In this document: positions 48,180-60,500 of the stretch, in pieces | Layout: every line of letters starts with the position of its first letter | Position numbering within the stretch: position 1 is the stretch's first letter | Source of the DNA: Anisus vortex | Lineage: Eukaryota > Mollusca > Gastropoda > Planorbidae | DNA: 64,000 nucleotides | Assembly (NCBI GenBank): GCA_949126835.1 | Contig: OX421503.1 | Location: 4,861,457-4,925,456 of the forward strand | Direction of reading: 5' to 3' | Made by a program: the position numbers and the translations under genes | Notes under the pieces: generated by a model | Database searches by the model: none | What the model saw: only the letters and a program-made list of their open reading frames with translations | What the model was told of the DNA's origin: nothing

Positions 48180-49235
48180 ATACTGTGTGCGGCAGGCTGG
48201 TCCTATTGTTGGTTCACCTAACTGTAGCCCTAACATATGTTAATATTATAAATTATCGATATTTGATCTCAATTTTACCGGGATGTCCTTTTTTTTTTTT
48301 ATTTCCGGTAGGAGGCGCGGCGGAGTTTGATCTCCTTGCCCCTCCTTTGGGCCTACTAGGCATCGTATAGTTATGAGAGCCGTAGCTCGGGGGGTGGGGT
48401 AACTCACACCTCTTACACAGTAGTGAAAAATCTAATCGCACAAGGCGGAGAAGATCTACACATTGTGTGGGGAAGCCAGAGTGATCGAACTTAGCCAAAA
48501 GGCCGAGCTGTCCTTTAATCCGTTTGAATCCCTTTGAATCGCTTAAAACGAAGATCTCAACTACCATTCTGAGTTAAAGATACGTAAACTAGTAATAGTA
48601 GTAATCATACAAAATGAGTAGTTATTGTAATACCTAAAAATATACATATAAATTATTTAGTCATGTATTATTTAAGTAATTTTCAAATACTTTTTACAGT
48701 TCGATAATTTTAAAGTTATAAATGTAAGCCATTAATTTGTTTTTATAAAAGAAAAAAAAATACAGAAATATTATCTCAAATGAAACGGGTTACTTATCTC
48801 CCTTTAATTAACAAATGTTTCAACATTTTATCCAATTGTGATGCCGAATTCCGAACAAGTTGTTTTGTAATATAACAAATATTACTGATTATTATTATTT
48901 CTTTATATACATTCTAAATTAAAGTATTCATAACAAGATTTAATTATTAAAGGATTAAACTAATTTACGTTAAACAGTTGTAAATAAACATTTCCTGCAT
49001 TAATTGTTGTGTCCATTTAAGGAGTTTAAATGTTAAACATTACTAATTACAGAAATTACATGATATTGTGCTATTAAATAAGTCTCTTATATTTCTAAAT
49101 TAATAATACAAATAAATTTGGTTAAGAATTAATTATATTTATGTTTAATTAAAATTAAGTTGGGGGGGGCGGTGAGCGTACAAAAAATGTAAAAGGGGGC
49201 AGTGAGCCAAATAAGGTTGAGAACCTTTGCCTTAT
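48180..49235. mobile_element. hAT element, sibling of 11286-12356, with nested retroposon
   Basis: Shares with the 11286 copy the SINE family 2-like head (GGCAGGCTGGTCC), AGTAATCAT...GTAGTTATTGTAAT, the AT-rich middle and the right end GGGGGGCGGTGAGCGTAC ... AGTGAGCCAAATAAGGTTGA. The left terminus is not recognisable. Interrupted at 48293-48508 by a U2-headed retroposon. Confidence 0.75.
48293..48508 (-). mobile_element. Retroposon with U2-snRNA-like head and poly-A tail
   Basis: Minus strand begins CTCGGCCTTTTGGCTAAG, the highly conserved 5' part of U2 snRNA, then about 180 bases of unrelated GC-rich sequence, then a poly-A tail (T run at 48290-48300). It is flanked by TGTCCTTT on both sides (48285-48292 and 48509-48516), a target-site duplication. 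The uninterrupted hAT sibling at 11286 supports the insertion point. Organised like SINEs with snRNA-derived heads. Confidence 0.8.
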
Positions 49236-49584
49236 TGCAACCTCAACCGAGGGGGATCTATCTACACACTCGTACCGATGGTAAACTCTATAAACCTGGC
49301 CAGGCTGAAGTCTAAGTGGAAGATAAATAAAGACTTACTACCCTGAGAAACCCAGCACACATCAATGTTCATTAGTAGCTACAATAGCCAACAGTAACAC
49401 ACTACACAATAAAAGACAAACATTTGTGATAATTACTACAAAAATAGTTTAATGTTAATATAATATATATTTTTTAAAAATAATACAATATGTACAGTAA
49501 ATAAATCAATATATCAGCACCTTTCTTTAAAAGGACATGAAACACATTTTTGGGTCAACAATTTACAAAAAAATGTTGGCCTAC

Positions 49585-49832
49585 AGCTTGTTCTAATGGC
49601 TGGCGCATCAAAGGTCCTGGGTTCGAATCCTGGTGAAGGCTAAAAAATTTTTCCCCGGGACTCGATGGTGTCCCTGAGTCTACCCAGCTCTGATGGGTAC
49701 CTGATATTAGTTGGGGGTAAAGTAAAGTTTGGGCCACACAAATCCCCTCGTATGTGTGGCCACACTAACTGGTGAAAGTTGTTTCACCAGCCCTATGATC
49801 AATTTGGACCGAAGGGTACTTTACCTTTTCTT
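49585..49832 (+). mobile_element. tRNA-derived SINE (family 1), well preserved
   Basis: B box GGGTTCGAATCCTGG intact, body GGTGTCCCTGAGTCTACCC, GATGGGTACCTGATATTAG, end TTTGGACCGAAGGGTACTTT. A-box half eroded. Confidence 0.92.
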
Positions 49833-50944
49833 TGGACTAATGTGACAATTTTTAGATGAAGATGTCAATAGTAGTATTTGTATGTCTGGTGGATGAGAAA
49901 AAACGTAGATGTCATGAAGGCAGTTTAAAATGACTTTCAAATGTGATCAGGAATGAATAGGTGAAATGAATTATTTGATTTGAATGCTAACATTTTGGCA
50001 TAGTTGAAGATGAAGTGACAATATATTTTACAACAACGTATTATTTGTTCATATTAATATTAGAATAAGCATTGGTGTTAATATCCTTAAAAAATGAAAT
50101 TCAAAGTAAAACAAAATCAATGATAATATATTACAATTCGCATGATACAAATGTAACAAAATAGAATCTAAGTCCTAGAGGAAATATAAAACAAGCAAAT
50201 GAAATAATATACCATTGTGACATTAATGTGGCCTGAGCAACTGTATGAATTTGACTTAGTGACCAAAGGGTTAACTTTATTACTGTAATATATGTTAAAT
50301 GAACCTTAGAGGCCTGATAGTCTTTGTGATGCTGTCATGTTAGATATGCCTGGATTTGGTGAAGTTGGACTTTGTGATGTCTTTGCATAATGTATGTAAA
50401 CTGGCTCAATGAAGTGAGGTAACAATTAAGTTACCTGTGTATAGGAATGGTAAATCAAAAGTAAAGATAGTCTTCACTTGACTTATAAGTTTACAGACAT
50501 TCCTACTATATGGACGATTATATAATATTATGCTATAGAGTTTTCACTACACTGTCAAATGCTAACAATTAGGCTGCAATCACAAGCTCACAATTATTGT
50601 GCGTTTCTTTGCCAGTGTGTTAAAAGCAACATAATATATTTGATCACAACCAGCGCTACATTAACTAGACTAATGGATTATCTTTCATATTCAAAATTAT
50701 ATAATATATAATCATAACTATTAAATATCTCATGTAAAATATATTTTAAAAAAAACATACAGAGTGTGAGTTTGCAACAAAAACGTAAATGGATTGCTTA
50801 AAAAAATATATATATATATATATAGAAAATACAATGTCAGTGGATGGCCTTCAACTTTAGATATAATACAACAGTGTAACAGAAAAAGAAATACCTGTAG
50901 TTACATATCAGGTTAAATGTAGAAAACAGAATAATCAACAGTAT
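49833..50944. other. 3' flank of gene D, no other gene recognised
   Basis: AT-rich. A stretch at 50478-50505 (ACTTATAAGTTTACAGACAT) resembles 27190-27215 just upstream of gene B, probably a shared short repeat. Confidence 0.45.
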
Positions 50945-51560
50945 TTTGATCTTTTAGGAAGACAGTCAGTATCATCAGCAATTTTTAATGAAATTTGGGA
51001 CAATCAATAAGATCACACAATTTTATTGAGCATGAAAGCAAACTTTAAGAGCAACAATATCAGCATAAATACAATCATTAAGATTTTTATTTAAGCTTAT
51101 GGACAATCAGTAAAATCAAGAATTTTTTTTACCCTTCGGAACAAACAGTAAGATCAAGAATTTTATTTAAGATTATAGACACTATGAGTCAAATATATAT
51201 TAAAAAAAATTAAGCATAGAGACAATCAGTAAGATAAAGAGTTTGTTTAAGCTTAGTAACAATCACTAGATTAATATAAATATTTTATTGAAGGTAATAC
51301 AATCATTAGCATCACACATTTTATTGAGCATAATAACAAACTGTAAGATCAACAATATTTTATTGAGCATGGGAACAGTTAGTGCAATTAACATATTTAA
51401 TCAATTATTTGATAACAATAGTCGAATCAACCAATTTTAATGAAAGTATAGACAATCGGTAAGTTCAAGATTTTTTTTTTAGCATAGGAACAATCAGTAA
51501 TATAAACAATTTAAAATGAAAGTAGATCCATACATTATTTTAGCATGTGGAAAAGTCTAT
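50945..51560. repeat. Degenerate minisatellite, unit about 45-50 bases, next to the gene D stop
   Basis: Roughly a dozen diverged units built on GACAATCAGTAAGATCAA and ATTTTATTGAGCAT. It begins 19 bases beyond the gene D stop codon, so it is probably in the 3' untranslated region. Many units carry TTTATT, i.e. AATAAA on the gene strand. Confidence 0.75.
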
Positions 51561-51578
51561 AAAATCAATAAATTAGTT

Positions 51579-54500
51579 TCACTTCTTTTCTTCACTCTCT
51601 CTTTGCTCTTCTTCAATTTTGACTGATGGTGTGCCTGTAAATTGAAAATAGAATAATTGTGTCTGGATATCAACGAAACAAAAAACATGCATCTATTCTA
51701 TCCACCAGACGAACAAAACAAACTTTCTGAGGCCACAAGCAACACACTCTCTCTCACTCAATACATACAACACACTCTCTCTCTCACTCAATATATACAG
51801 CACACTCTCTCTCTCACTCAATATATACAACACACACTCTCTCTCACTCAATATATACAACACACTCTCTCTCTCACTCAATATATACAACACACACTCT
51901 CTCTCACTCAATATATACAACACACTCTCTCTCTCACTCAATATATACAACACACTCTCTCTCACTCAATATATACAACACACACTCTCTCTCACTCAAT
52001 ATATACAACACACTCTCTCTCTCACTCAATATATACAACACACTCTCTCTCACTCAATATATACAACACACTCTCTCTCACTCAATATATACAACACACT
52101 CTCTCTCACTCAATATATACAACACACTCTCTCTCTCACTCAATATATACAACACTCTCTCTCTCACTCAATATATACAACACACTCTCTCTCTCACTCA
52201 ATATATACAACACACTCTCTCTCACTCAATATATACAACACACTCTCTCTCACTCAATATATACAACACACTCTCTCTCACTCAATATATACAACACACT
52301 CTCTCTCTCTCACTCAATATATAAAACACACACTCTCTCTCACTCAATATATACAACACTCTCTCTCTCACTCAATATATACAACACACTCTCTCTCACT
52401 CAATATATACAACACACTTTCTCTCTCACTCAATATATACAACACACTCTCTCTCTCTCACTCAATATATACAGCACACTCTCTCTCTCACTCAATATAT
52501 ACAACACACTCTCTCTCTCACTCAACATATACAACACACTCTGTCTCACTCAACATATACAACACACTCTCTCTCCCTCAACATATACAACACACTCTCT
52601 CTCACTCAACATTTACAACACACTCTCTCTCACTCAACATACACAACACACTCTCTCTCTCACTCAACATACACAACACACTCTCTCTCACTCAAAATAT
52701 ACAACACACTCTCTCACACTCAAAATATACAACACACTCTCTCTCACTCAATATATACAACACACTCTCTCACACTCAAAATATACAACACACTCTCTCA
52801 CACTCAAAATATACAACACACTCTCTCTCTCACTCAATATATACAACACACTCTCTCTCACTCAATATATACAACACACTCTCTCTCACTCAATATATAC
52901 AACACACTCTCTCTCACTCAACTGCCATTGTTTATACATGGAACTCTCACTCACTCTCCGTTGTTACAACGTACTTTCTAATTTACACAGACTGGCTAAC
53001 TTACCAGATGTTGGGCTCTGTACGGACATCTTAGAATACCTATCCTTAGGAACTGTGGAGCAGATATAAGGAACAGAATAAACTAAACACCTGCACATTA
53101 CACATTAGTGTAAAAGGAAAAATACTGAATTCAATTGGCTATATGTTTATCCTCTAACTGTGCTGGCCACACAATTCTCTATTATGCAGTGGAAACTGGT
53201 GAATGATCGTTAACTAGCCATGTATGGTCTTATCATACTTTAATTAATAATCAATTATAACATTGAGGTGAAATCAATTATTGTTAAACATTATTTTCTT
53301 CCTTCTTTGATATCTTTAATCAAATTATTGTTATTTGGACGCAAAACGTCAACTATTAATTACTTTAAATTCAAACCAATTCATGAACTTAACCCTTGAA
53401 AAAAAAAACTAAGTAAATACAGGACAATAGTTTTTTTTTTTTCAAGGTTTGTCTGTATTATAATGTTCATGTTAAAAACTAAACAAATTTTATCAATATT
53501 ATATCCCATTAATACAGAGTTGTTGTTTTTTCTATTTGGTGTTTATTATTTAAGAATGCATACTGTAGCTTCAAATGCAAAGCTGTTGTGATAATTATAG
53601 CTATTTGTTGTGTTGTGTCCCTTGTTAAAATTGTTAGAGTGCTGGCCCTCTATATGTTGTTACCCCAGAAATCCCCAGTGTGGCTGTTGTGATCTTGTCT
53701 ACTACTGTTTGTGTGTGTGTCTCAGGCTATGAAGAAATTAAAGGCTTGTGTTCAGATGCTAATGGTGCATTGACATTCATTATTTACTTGCTAATATACT
53801 ATAAAAAAAAAAATTCTAATGAAAGTCACAGCGAGTATTTTACTGACCTTGAGGTCTTTTCGGAGAAATCGCCAAGGTCTTGGGTCGTGTTTGGTGTGGA
53901 TCATTATCTAATAAAATGATTGCAAACTATATGTATACATTCAAAATCTATATTTATAATGAAAAGCATTTTCTTATGCAATACTAAGAAAAAAAATTAA
54001 ATAACTATTTAATAGTTGAAGAACTTGGCCAGTGTTTTTCAAAGTTTTAAGGATTTCAAATTCATGCCTGGTGGTCTCTTAGATAATTTTGTTCTGCCTC
54101 ACTGACCCTTAAAAAATGTATAATACAAATTAACCACAAATTAACCTTCCTCTTTTTAATGAACACAAAAAAAAAAGTTGGGATTTCATATCCCCGTTTT
54201 ACTCTATGTAAGTAAATTAAATTTCAAATATGAATCGTAGTATGTTATAGTAGCAGAAACTAGAGAAATTGGCATCTAGAGGAAAAGTAGGGAGGGGGGA
54301 TGGCCAACTATCACTTTTCCTTCATTTCAGGTGAGACAGGTTGCTGTATTTGAAATCATCATAATTTGTTCATTGCTTCCATTTAAATTAAAATTTGTTG
54401 ATAACGTAATTACACATTTTTTGGCAAGCTAAATTTTTTACCAATATTGTTTTGGTCTAATCTAAACATTGATACAAAGCGTGACTGCTTTCTCTTGTTA

Positions 54501-57500
54501 CGCCACTGGTCATAGGTCAGTTTCTAATTTTTAGAGGCATCAATGAATATTTGAACCTTTATACACAGTCTAGCAAGATATCTCGGTGTTGCTGTTTTAT
54601 GAAGGACTATAAAGCCATTGGGGATTTACCTTGGAAAAGTAATACTGAAAAATGCATAACAATCCCCTTATCAGGTCACAGACCCTAAATTGATCATCAC
54701 TGGTATAAGCTTAAGCTTTTGCGGCATTGGGGACATGGTGGCCAAGCAGCAGCGCATTTGAACGGCATACAAAAGGTTTTGGGTTTGAATCCTGGTGAAG
54801 GCTAAGATTTTTTCCCAGGACTGGAGGGTGTCCCTGCGTCTACCTAGCTCTGATGGGTACATGACATTAGTTAGGGATAGGTAAAGGCGACGGTGCATTG
54901 TGCTGGCCACACAATCACCTAGTATGCCATGGCCACAGAAACTTGTGAACGCTGCTTCACTGGCACTATGGATCAATTTGGTCAGACAGTATACTTTACT
55001 TTACTTACTATTTGTGGCATTAGACTTACCATGTAGATTTGCTAAAGTCTTTGGATTTGTGTGTTCTGGATCCTCACCTAAATGTTGATTCCAGAGAAGA
55101 AACATTAAAACATAAATTTAAAAGATTGTCATTTAAAATTATATATATATATATATATATTATGTTAACTAAAAACATCTGAGCATTAAAAGGATTTGAC
55201 TGACCTTGGGATGGTATCTCAGAATTGGCAATAGTCTTGTGCGCAGCTTTCTTTGGATCAACATCTAAATGTTAATTGCAAAGAAGAAACATTAAAACAT
55301 TTTTTTACAATACTGTAGTTTAGAATAATAAAAATGTTCATTTAGCCTCTGTGATAGTTCCTGCCCTGGTTGTTGTGGAACATTGTATATTTTGAGCAAC
55401 AAAAAGGAAAACATTGTAAAGATAATGTAAAGATAATGTTATAACTTTTTCATTAATCTAGTAATATATTATAAAAATAAACAGTTATTATGCCTATCAA
55501 ATAGATGGAGATTAGAATAAGCACAATTTATTTTAATTCTTGTATTATTTAAATTTTTAAAGCTATTCTATTATAAGTTGCATATCCCTACCATTATGTT
55601 TGTTCATAAAAGTGTAATTACTATAAAAAAAATGGAATTTTATCTGAACTAAAAGAGATCATCTATAAAGAGATGATGGTCACCCTTCAAGTTTTGGTGA
55701 TAACAATTGGTGGTAAACATTTGTTATTGAACTAAAGATCTACAGTAGACTCCATACAGCCATATCTCTCAGTTACATTCTCTTCAGCAATAAGGGAATT
55801 TCCTGAAGTAAGATTTTTACAAATCAATGAATATTTTAACTGACCTGCAAAGTCGTTAGGTTTATGTCTGGGAAGGTAACCACTTCAGACCCACCCCACT
55901 CCGCCTCCAGAAAAGGCTTAGCGGTCCTCTATTAAACCATAAACACTGGTGGTTTGAATAGCAATGATTTAACCCTTTGCAAAATTAGACTGACCTTGTG
56001 ATCCTACAATAGCCTGGCAGGATTCTTTCATTTCAACCACATCTAGAAATTGATTGCAGACAAGATACATTTAAAATACAAATATTTTAAATACTTAAAA
56101 AAAAAAAATTCATGTGAACTAAAAAAAAATAACTTATAAAATTGTCAATTCTAAAAATAGAATTCAATGTACAAGTTCTCCACACTATGTATTTTATAAA
56201 TAAAAAAAGTCCCTAAATAAAAAACTTCCTGGAGTAGGTGAAGCATCGTTTAATTACAACTTTCTGTGGTCACTATACACAAGGGCAATGTGTGCTGAGC
56301 ATAACGCCGAAAAGCTTTTAATTAAGAAAACCATGATATTCATCTCAGTGGTGATATAAATTCCCATCCTGATACAATGGTTTAGTCTAGAGTCGGCAAC
56401 CGATGACTCGCGTGCCAGACTTGGGGCGAAGAGCAATTTTCAATGGCATGCGGAAGACTCCCAAAAAGATAAATCAAGTCTCTTCTACAATAAAAGAATG
56501 GAAGACTTTAATGCCGTTGGCACGCTGAATGAATAGAGCGTTCTCAGTGGGCGTGGCTTAGGTCAAATTCACATCTGAATATTGGCTATCCTACTCAAAA
56601 ATAAGGAGGTAAATAGTAGTACTGTAGATTAATTTATTAATATGATTAGGCTAGGGCCGGCTAGACCTATTTACACTTTCAATTGTACTTTATAGGCCTA
56701 CACTTTTAATGTTTTGTAGGCTAGGCTAATGGCTAAGTAGGGATGCCAAGTGATGGTGTTGTCTTTGTGGGGGGAAAAATCTTACAACAAACCATTAAGA
56801 AGTAGTTGAGAAAATTGCATTTTTCAATTTTACCACCAAATTATTTTTTTCTCTAAAATTGTCAGTTTTTCCGTTTTTTCTCAAAATACTACTTTTTATT
56901 CTTCTATTTGTATTAACTTCCATAATTATGAACCAATATTTATGAAATTTGTTACATACATTTACTACATGTTAATAATCATAGTTACAGGATGAGTTAT
57001 AGTTTTCCTTAAATTAAATTTTAATTTAATAAAATTGCAAAAAAATAAATTTTTTTCATATGTCCTACTGAAAAATTCATATAAATTGTATTTATCAATT
57101 TAACCAAATTTCATCCACAAATTTTATAAAGATATAGCCTATAAATATTTCCGCCAAATTGCAATACATTATCTTGATAAATAATCAAGTTGATACATTT
57201 TTTATTGCGTGGTAAATCGTTAATTAAAAAATCTAAAATGGCCACCATTTCCATCACAATCATCGGAAATGATTTTTTTAAGGTATGCTTGCTCGGACCT
57301 GTTTATACTATCTATATACCAAAAATGGTCATGATGCGTGCATTAATAAAAAAAGAGCTATCTACTGGCTCCCCTACCCTTAAAACACAAAACATCATTT
57401 TAAAAAAGCTCGAGCCTATATGAAACTTTATTAATACAGCGGCCTTGTACTTGTACACCACTACTACACAAAGTAAACAAAAATCACGTGCTTTTTGTCA

Positions 57501-60500
57501 CGTGATTGCAAACGCCCTATTAGAAATCCTACTATGGCACACTGTTAACCAAACTCGGCCGACCCCTGGTTTAGTGAACAGTAGGGCCTAGTGAATACAA
57601 GCAATAAAGAACTTAAAGGTGTTAATAATCTCACCTGTATCAGAGATATAGTTTTCATTTGCTACAGAATTTATGCTCGGCGGTCCTCCCTCATTTATTC
57701 GCATATCTGCAAGGTCCCACAAAAACAAAACAAAAAATTGCATCAATACAAGATCATAAATTGATTTTTTAAAAATCGTAAATGTTAATAGTTAAAGTTT
57801 CAGGTCATGAATAGAACTCAGAAATGTATAAATATCATGAATTATTTTTCATGAATTGGTGTCAGTGGGTAATGTCACTTTAAACTATGCTGCAAAAAAA
57901 AAAAAAAGACAAGCCAAGAGAGTAAATCATTATGAAGATCTTTTATCGGGGAAAACATACAAAAACCTGATGTAAAAACTGTTATGATGAAATCTAATGA
58001 AAAGTGAAGTAATAATCTTATAGTGCAAAGTAGTTGGATAAACTTAGTAGCTTTGACCTGCTGAAGATGTTATTTATAGTTGATAATATTATTCTTTGTA
58101 TTTCACATAAAAAAGTAACATGTATAGTGAGTGCTTTGAAATTTTAATTGTGGTGCTACAAGTTCAGTGGGGGGAGGCAACCTACTCAAGCCCTATTATA
58201 GCTGTTGTTGAAACACTGTATGTATACTGGTCTTGCTACAGGGGGACTGGAGCCATACAGCCCAAAACTGAAAGTGCAAAAAAGTTTTTGAAGAGGTGAA
58301 AGATGAGACAAGTCAACCATGACCTTTTTCAATCTCTACTCCCAAGTCAGGGTTGCTGTCAGCAAGGATCAAAGAATAAGTACTGAGATGCAAAGATAAA
58401 TGTCCTGCTTTTTGTAAACAACTATAACTGATCAGTAACTAATATTTGACTTTCTGGCAGTGCAATCATCTTAAAAATTAAAAATTGTCAACATATTGAG
58501 ACAAAAAAATGTTGAGAATGTTTAAACGTAAAAACAGACATTTTTTTGTTTAAGAAAAAAAAACAGTTCAATAATGTTAATTATTTTCCATTTCCTTAAA
58601 ATAATAAGCAGTTCAAGAATTTATCTTTGACAGTCAGGGAATAGGTGGAAAAAAATTGTACAGTTTGTAATGACAGGTGGATTTTTAGAAGTATGATTTG
58701 GCTTCCGTTTCCTCCTTGAGAATGACAGCCCATATGATAGTCTAATTATATTTCTCTTGAAAAACATACCCTTATGGTTTTTATGATGTAGATCTGTTTT
58801 AATAAAAAAAAATTACGTTGTCCCTCGTGTTAAACAGCTATCTACTATTTATCAATGTAGAGTTCAAGTTTCTGCCATTATTTGCGACCATTAGTTCCTT
58901 AAAAGGAAATATAAACACATTTCATTGCTTGTTGTTTGTTTGTTTTTTAAATTGTGTATTATCAAATCAAACCCTGAACACAATGAAACATTTTTAGAAC
59001 AAGGGATATGTGGATCTGTTTTATTAAAACTTACTTTCATAGTACTGTGCTCTGTCTTGGGCCTGTGAGGCATCAGAAGGTTGTTTTTCTGTCAACAACA
59101 AACAAACAAAAATATATAATGAATGTATATCAATTGCATTATTCATGTATTACATGTTATGTATTATTATTCTTAGCATTGCATTGTAGTTTACAATACA
59201 AATTTAACTTAAACATTACCTACTTATCCACTGTGTCACTGTATATGAAGACATTTAAGTTAAACACATTCATATGTTTTAGAACATTACTTTCTAACTG
59301 CAGTGTAGTCACAGAATGTAAGAAAAATGAAACAGCTAAAGAAAAAACAAGTTACAGTATTTTAGTTCCATCTTACCTGTTCTGAAGTTTGGTGCCGGTG
59401 GAGCATCCCCCAACATCTTCAGATCTTAAAAAAAACATAACAGCAGTGAAATGGCAATTTATTTAGACAAAATCCCATTTCTCATTAATTCTTTAATTAC
59501 ATTGTCAAGTAGAAGAGGACATGTATTGTGCTGGCCACACAAGCTATTGCTAAGCTATGAAAACAAATAGAATTTGACTTGATCCACCAGCTTCAGAAGG
59601 CTGGTCTACTTTTTTAACCGGGCTGGAATTTTCTGGGGTCGGTAGTTAAATCTATGAATGGGAGTAACGGTCTTTGGAAACATTTCATCCACTGAGGCGT
59701 TGTGAGTTGAATACATGGATAATTAGCATTGTGAAAGACATAAGTGTAGATATACTTTCAGTATACTATAAGTTATGGAGAATAACAGGGTAAGGAGACG
59801 TTACTTGATTATAAGTAAGAGCAAAGGGAGACAGCGAGACTCTATGTAAGAGATAGAAATGGAGACCATTAGTAAAGTACCTTTCGGACCAAACTGATCA
59901 TAGGGCTGGTGAAGCAGCATTCACCAATTTCTGTGGCCACGACATATGAGGGGATGTGTGGTCAGCACGATGTCCAGCCACCTTATCTTTACCCCAACTA
60001 AGGTCAGGTACCCATCAGACCCATCCCAGGAATAAATCCTAGCCTGCGACAGGATTGGAACCCAGAACCTTTTGATCGCCAGTCGAACGTGCTTCTGCTT
60101 GTCCACTGTGCCACCGTGGAACGGAGACCATAAGTTTAAGTAATCCCATCAGACCAAATTGATCCATAGGGCGGTGAAGCAGCACTCATTGAATACCAGG
60201 GGATTGTGTGGCCAGCTAAACACCCAGCCACTTTTACTTTGCAATTAATGCCCAATACCCATCAGTCCTGGCTAGACTCAGGGACACGCTGCAGATCCAG
60301 GAGCAAATCCAAGCCTTCACCAGGATTTGAGCCCAGGATCTACCTGCAGAAAATGCTGCTCGATCACCCTGCCAGTCAACGTAATTACTAATATTGGAGC
60401 TACGTATTAATAGTTTTAAAATCAATGAAGCTAAAATAGTTTTTTTAATTTATGATTGATATTTAAATGTATTACATTTTACCTCCATATGACTTGGACC

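Noticed and set aside
48253..48567. 104-codon minus-strand frame
   Set aside because: Covers the U2-headed retroposon and flanking hAT sequence; not a gene, and U2 itself is not complete here.
51657..53069. 470-codon plus-strand open frame
   Set aside because: It is the minisatellite translated; the flanking parts are gene D exon 53052-53005 read on the wrong strand and intron sequence.
53680..53919. 79-codon plus-strand frame
   Set aside because: Overlaps the antisense of gene D exon 53907-53848; the rest has no protein-like features.
55845..55867. Candidate 23-base micro-exon of gene D
   Set aside because: Good GTCAGT donor and CCCAG acceptor, but the length is not a multiple of three and breaks the array's phase rule; no supporting evidence.
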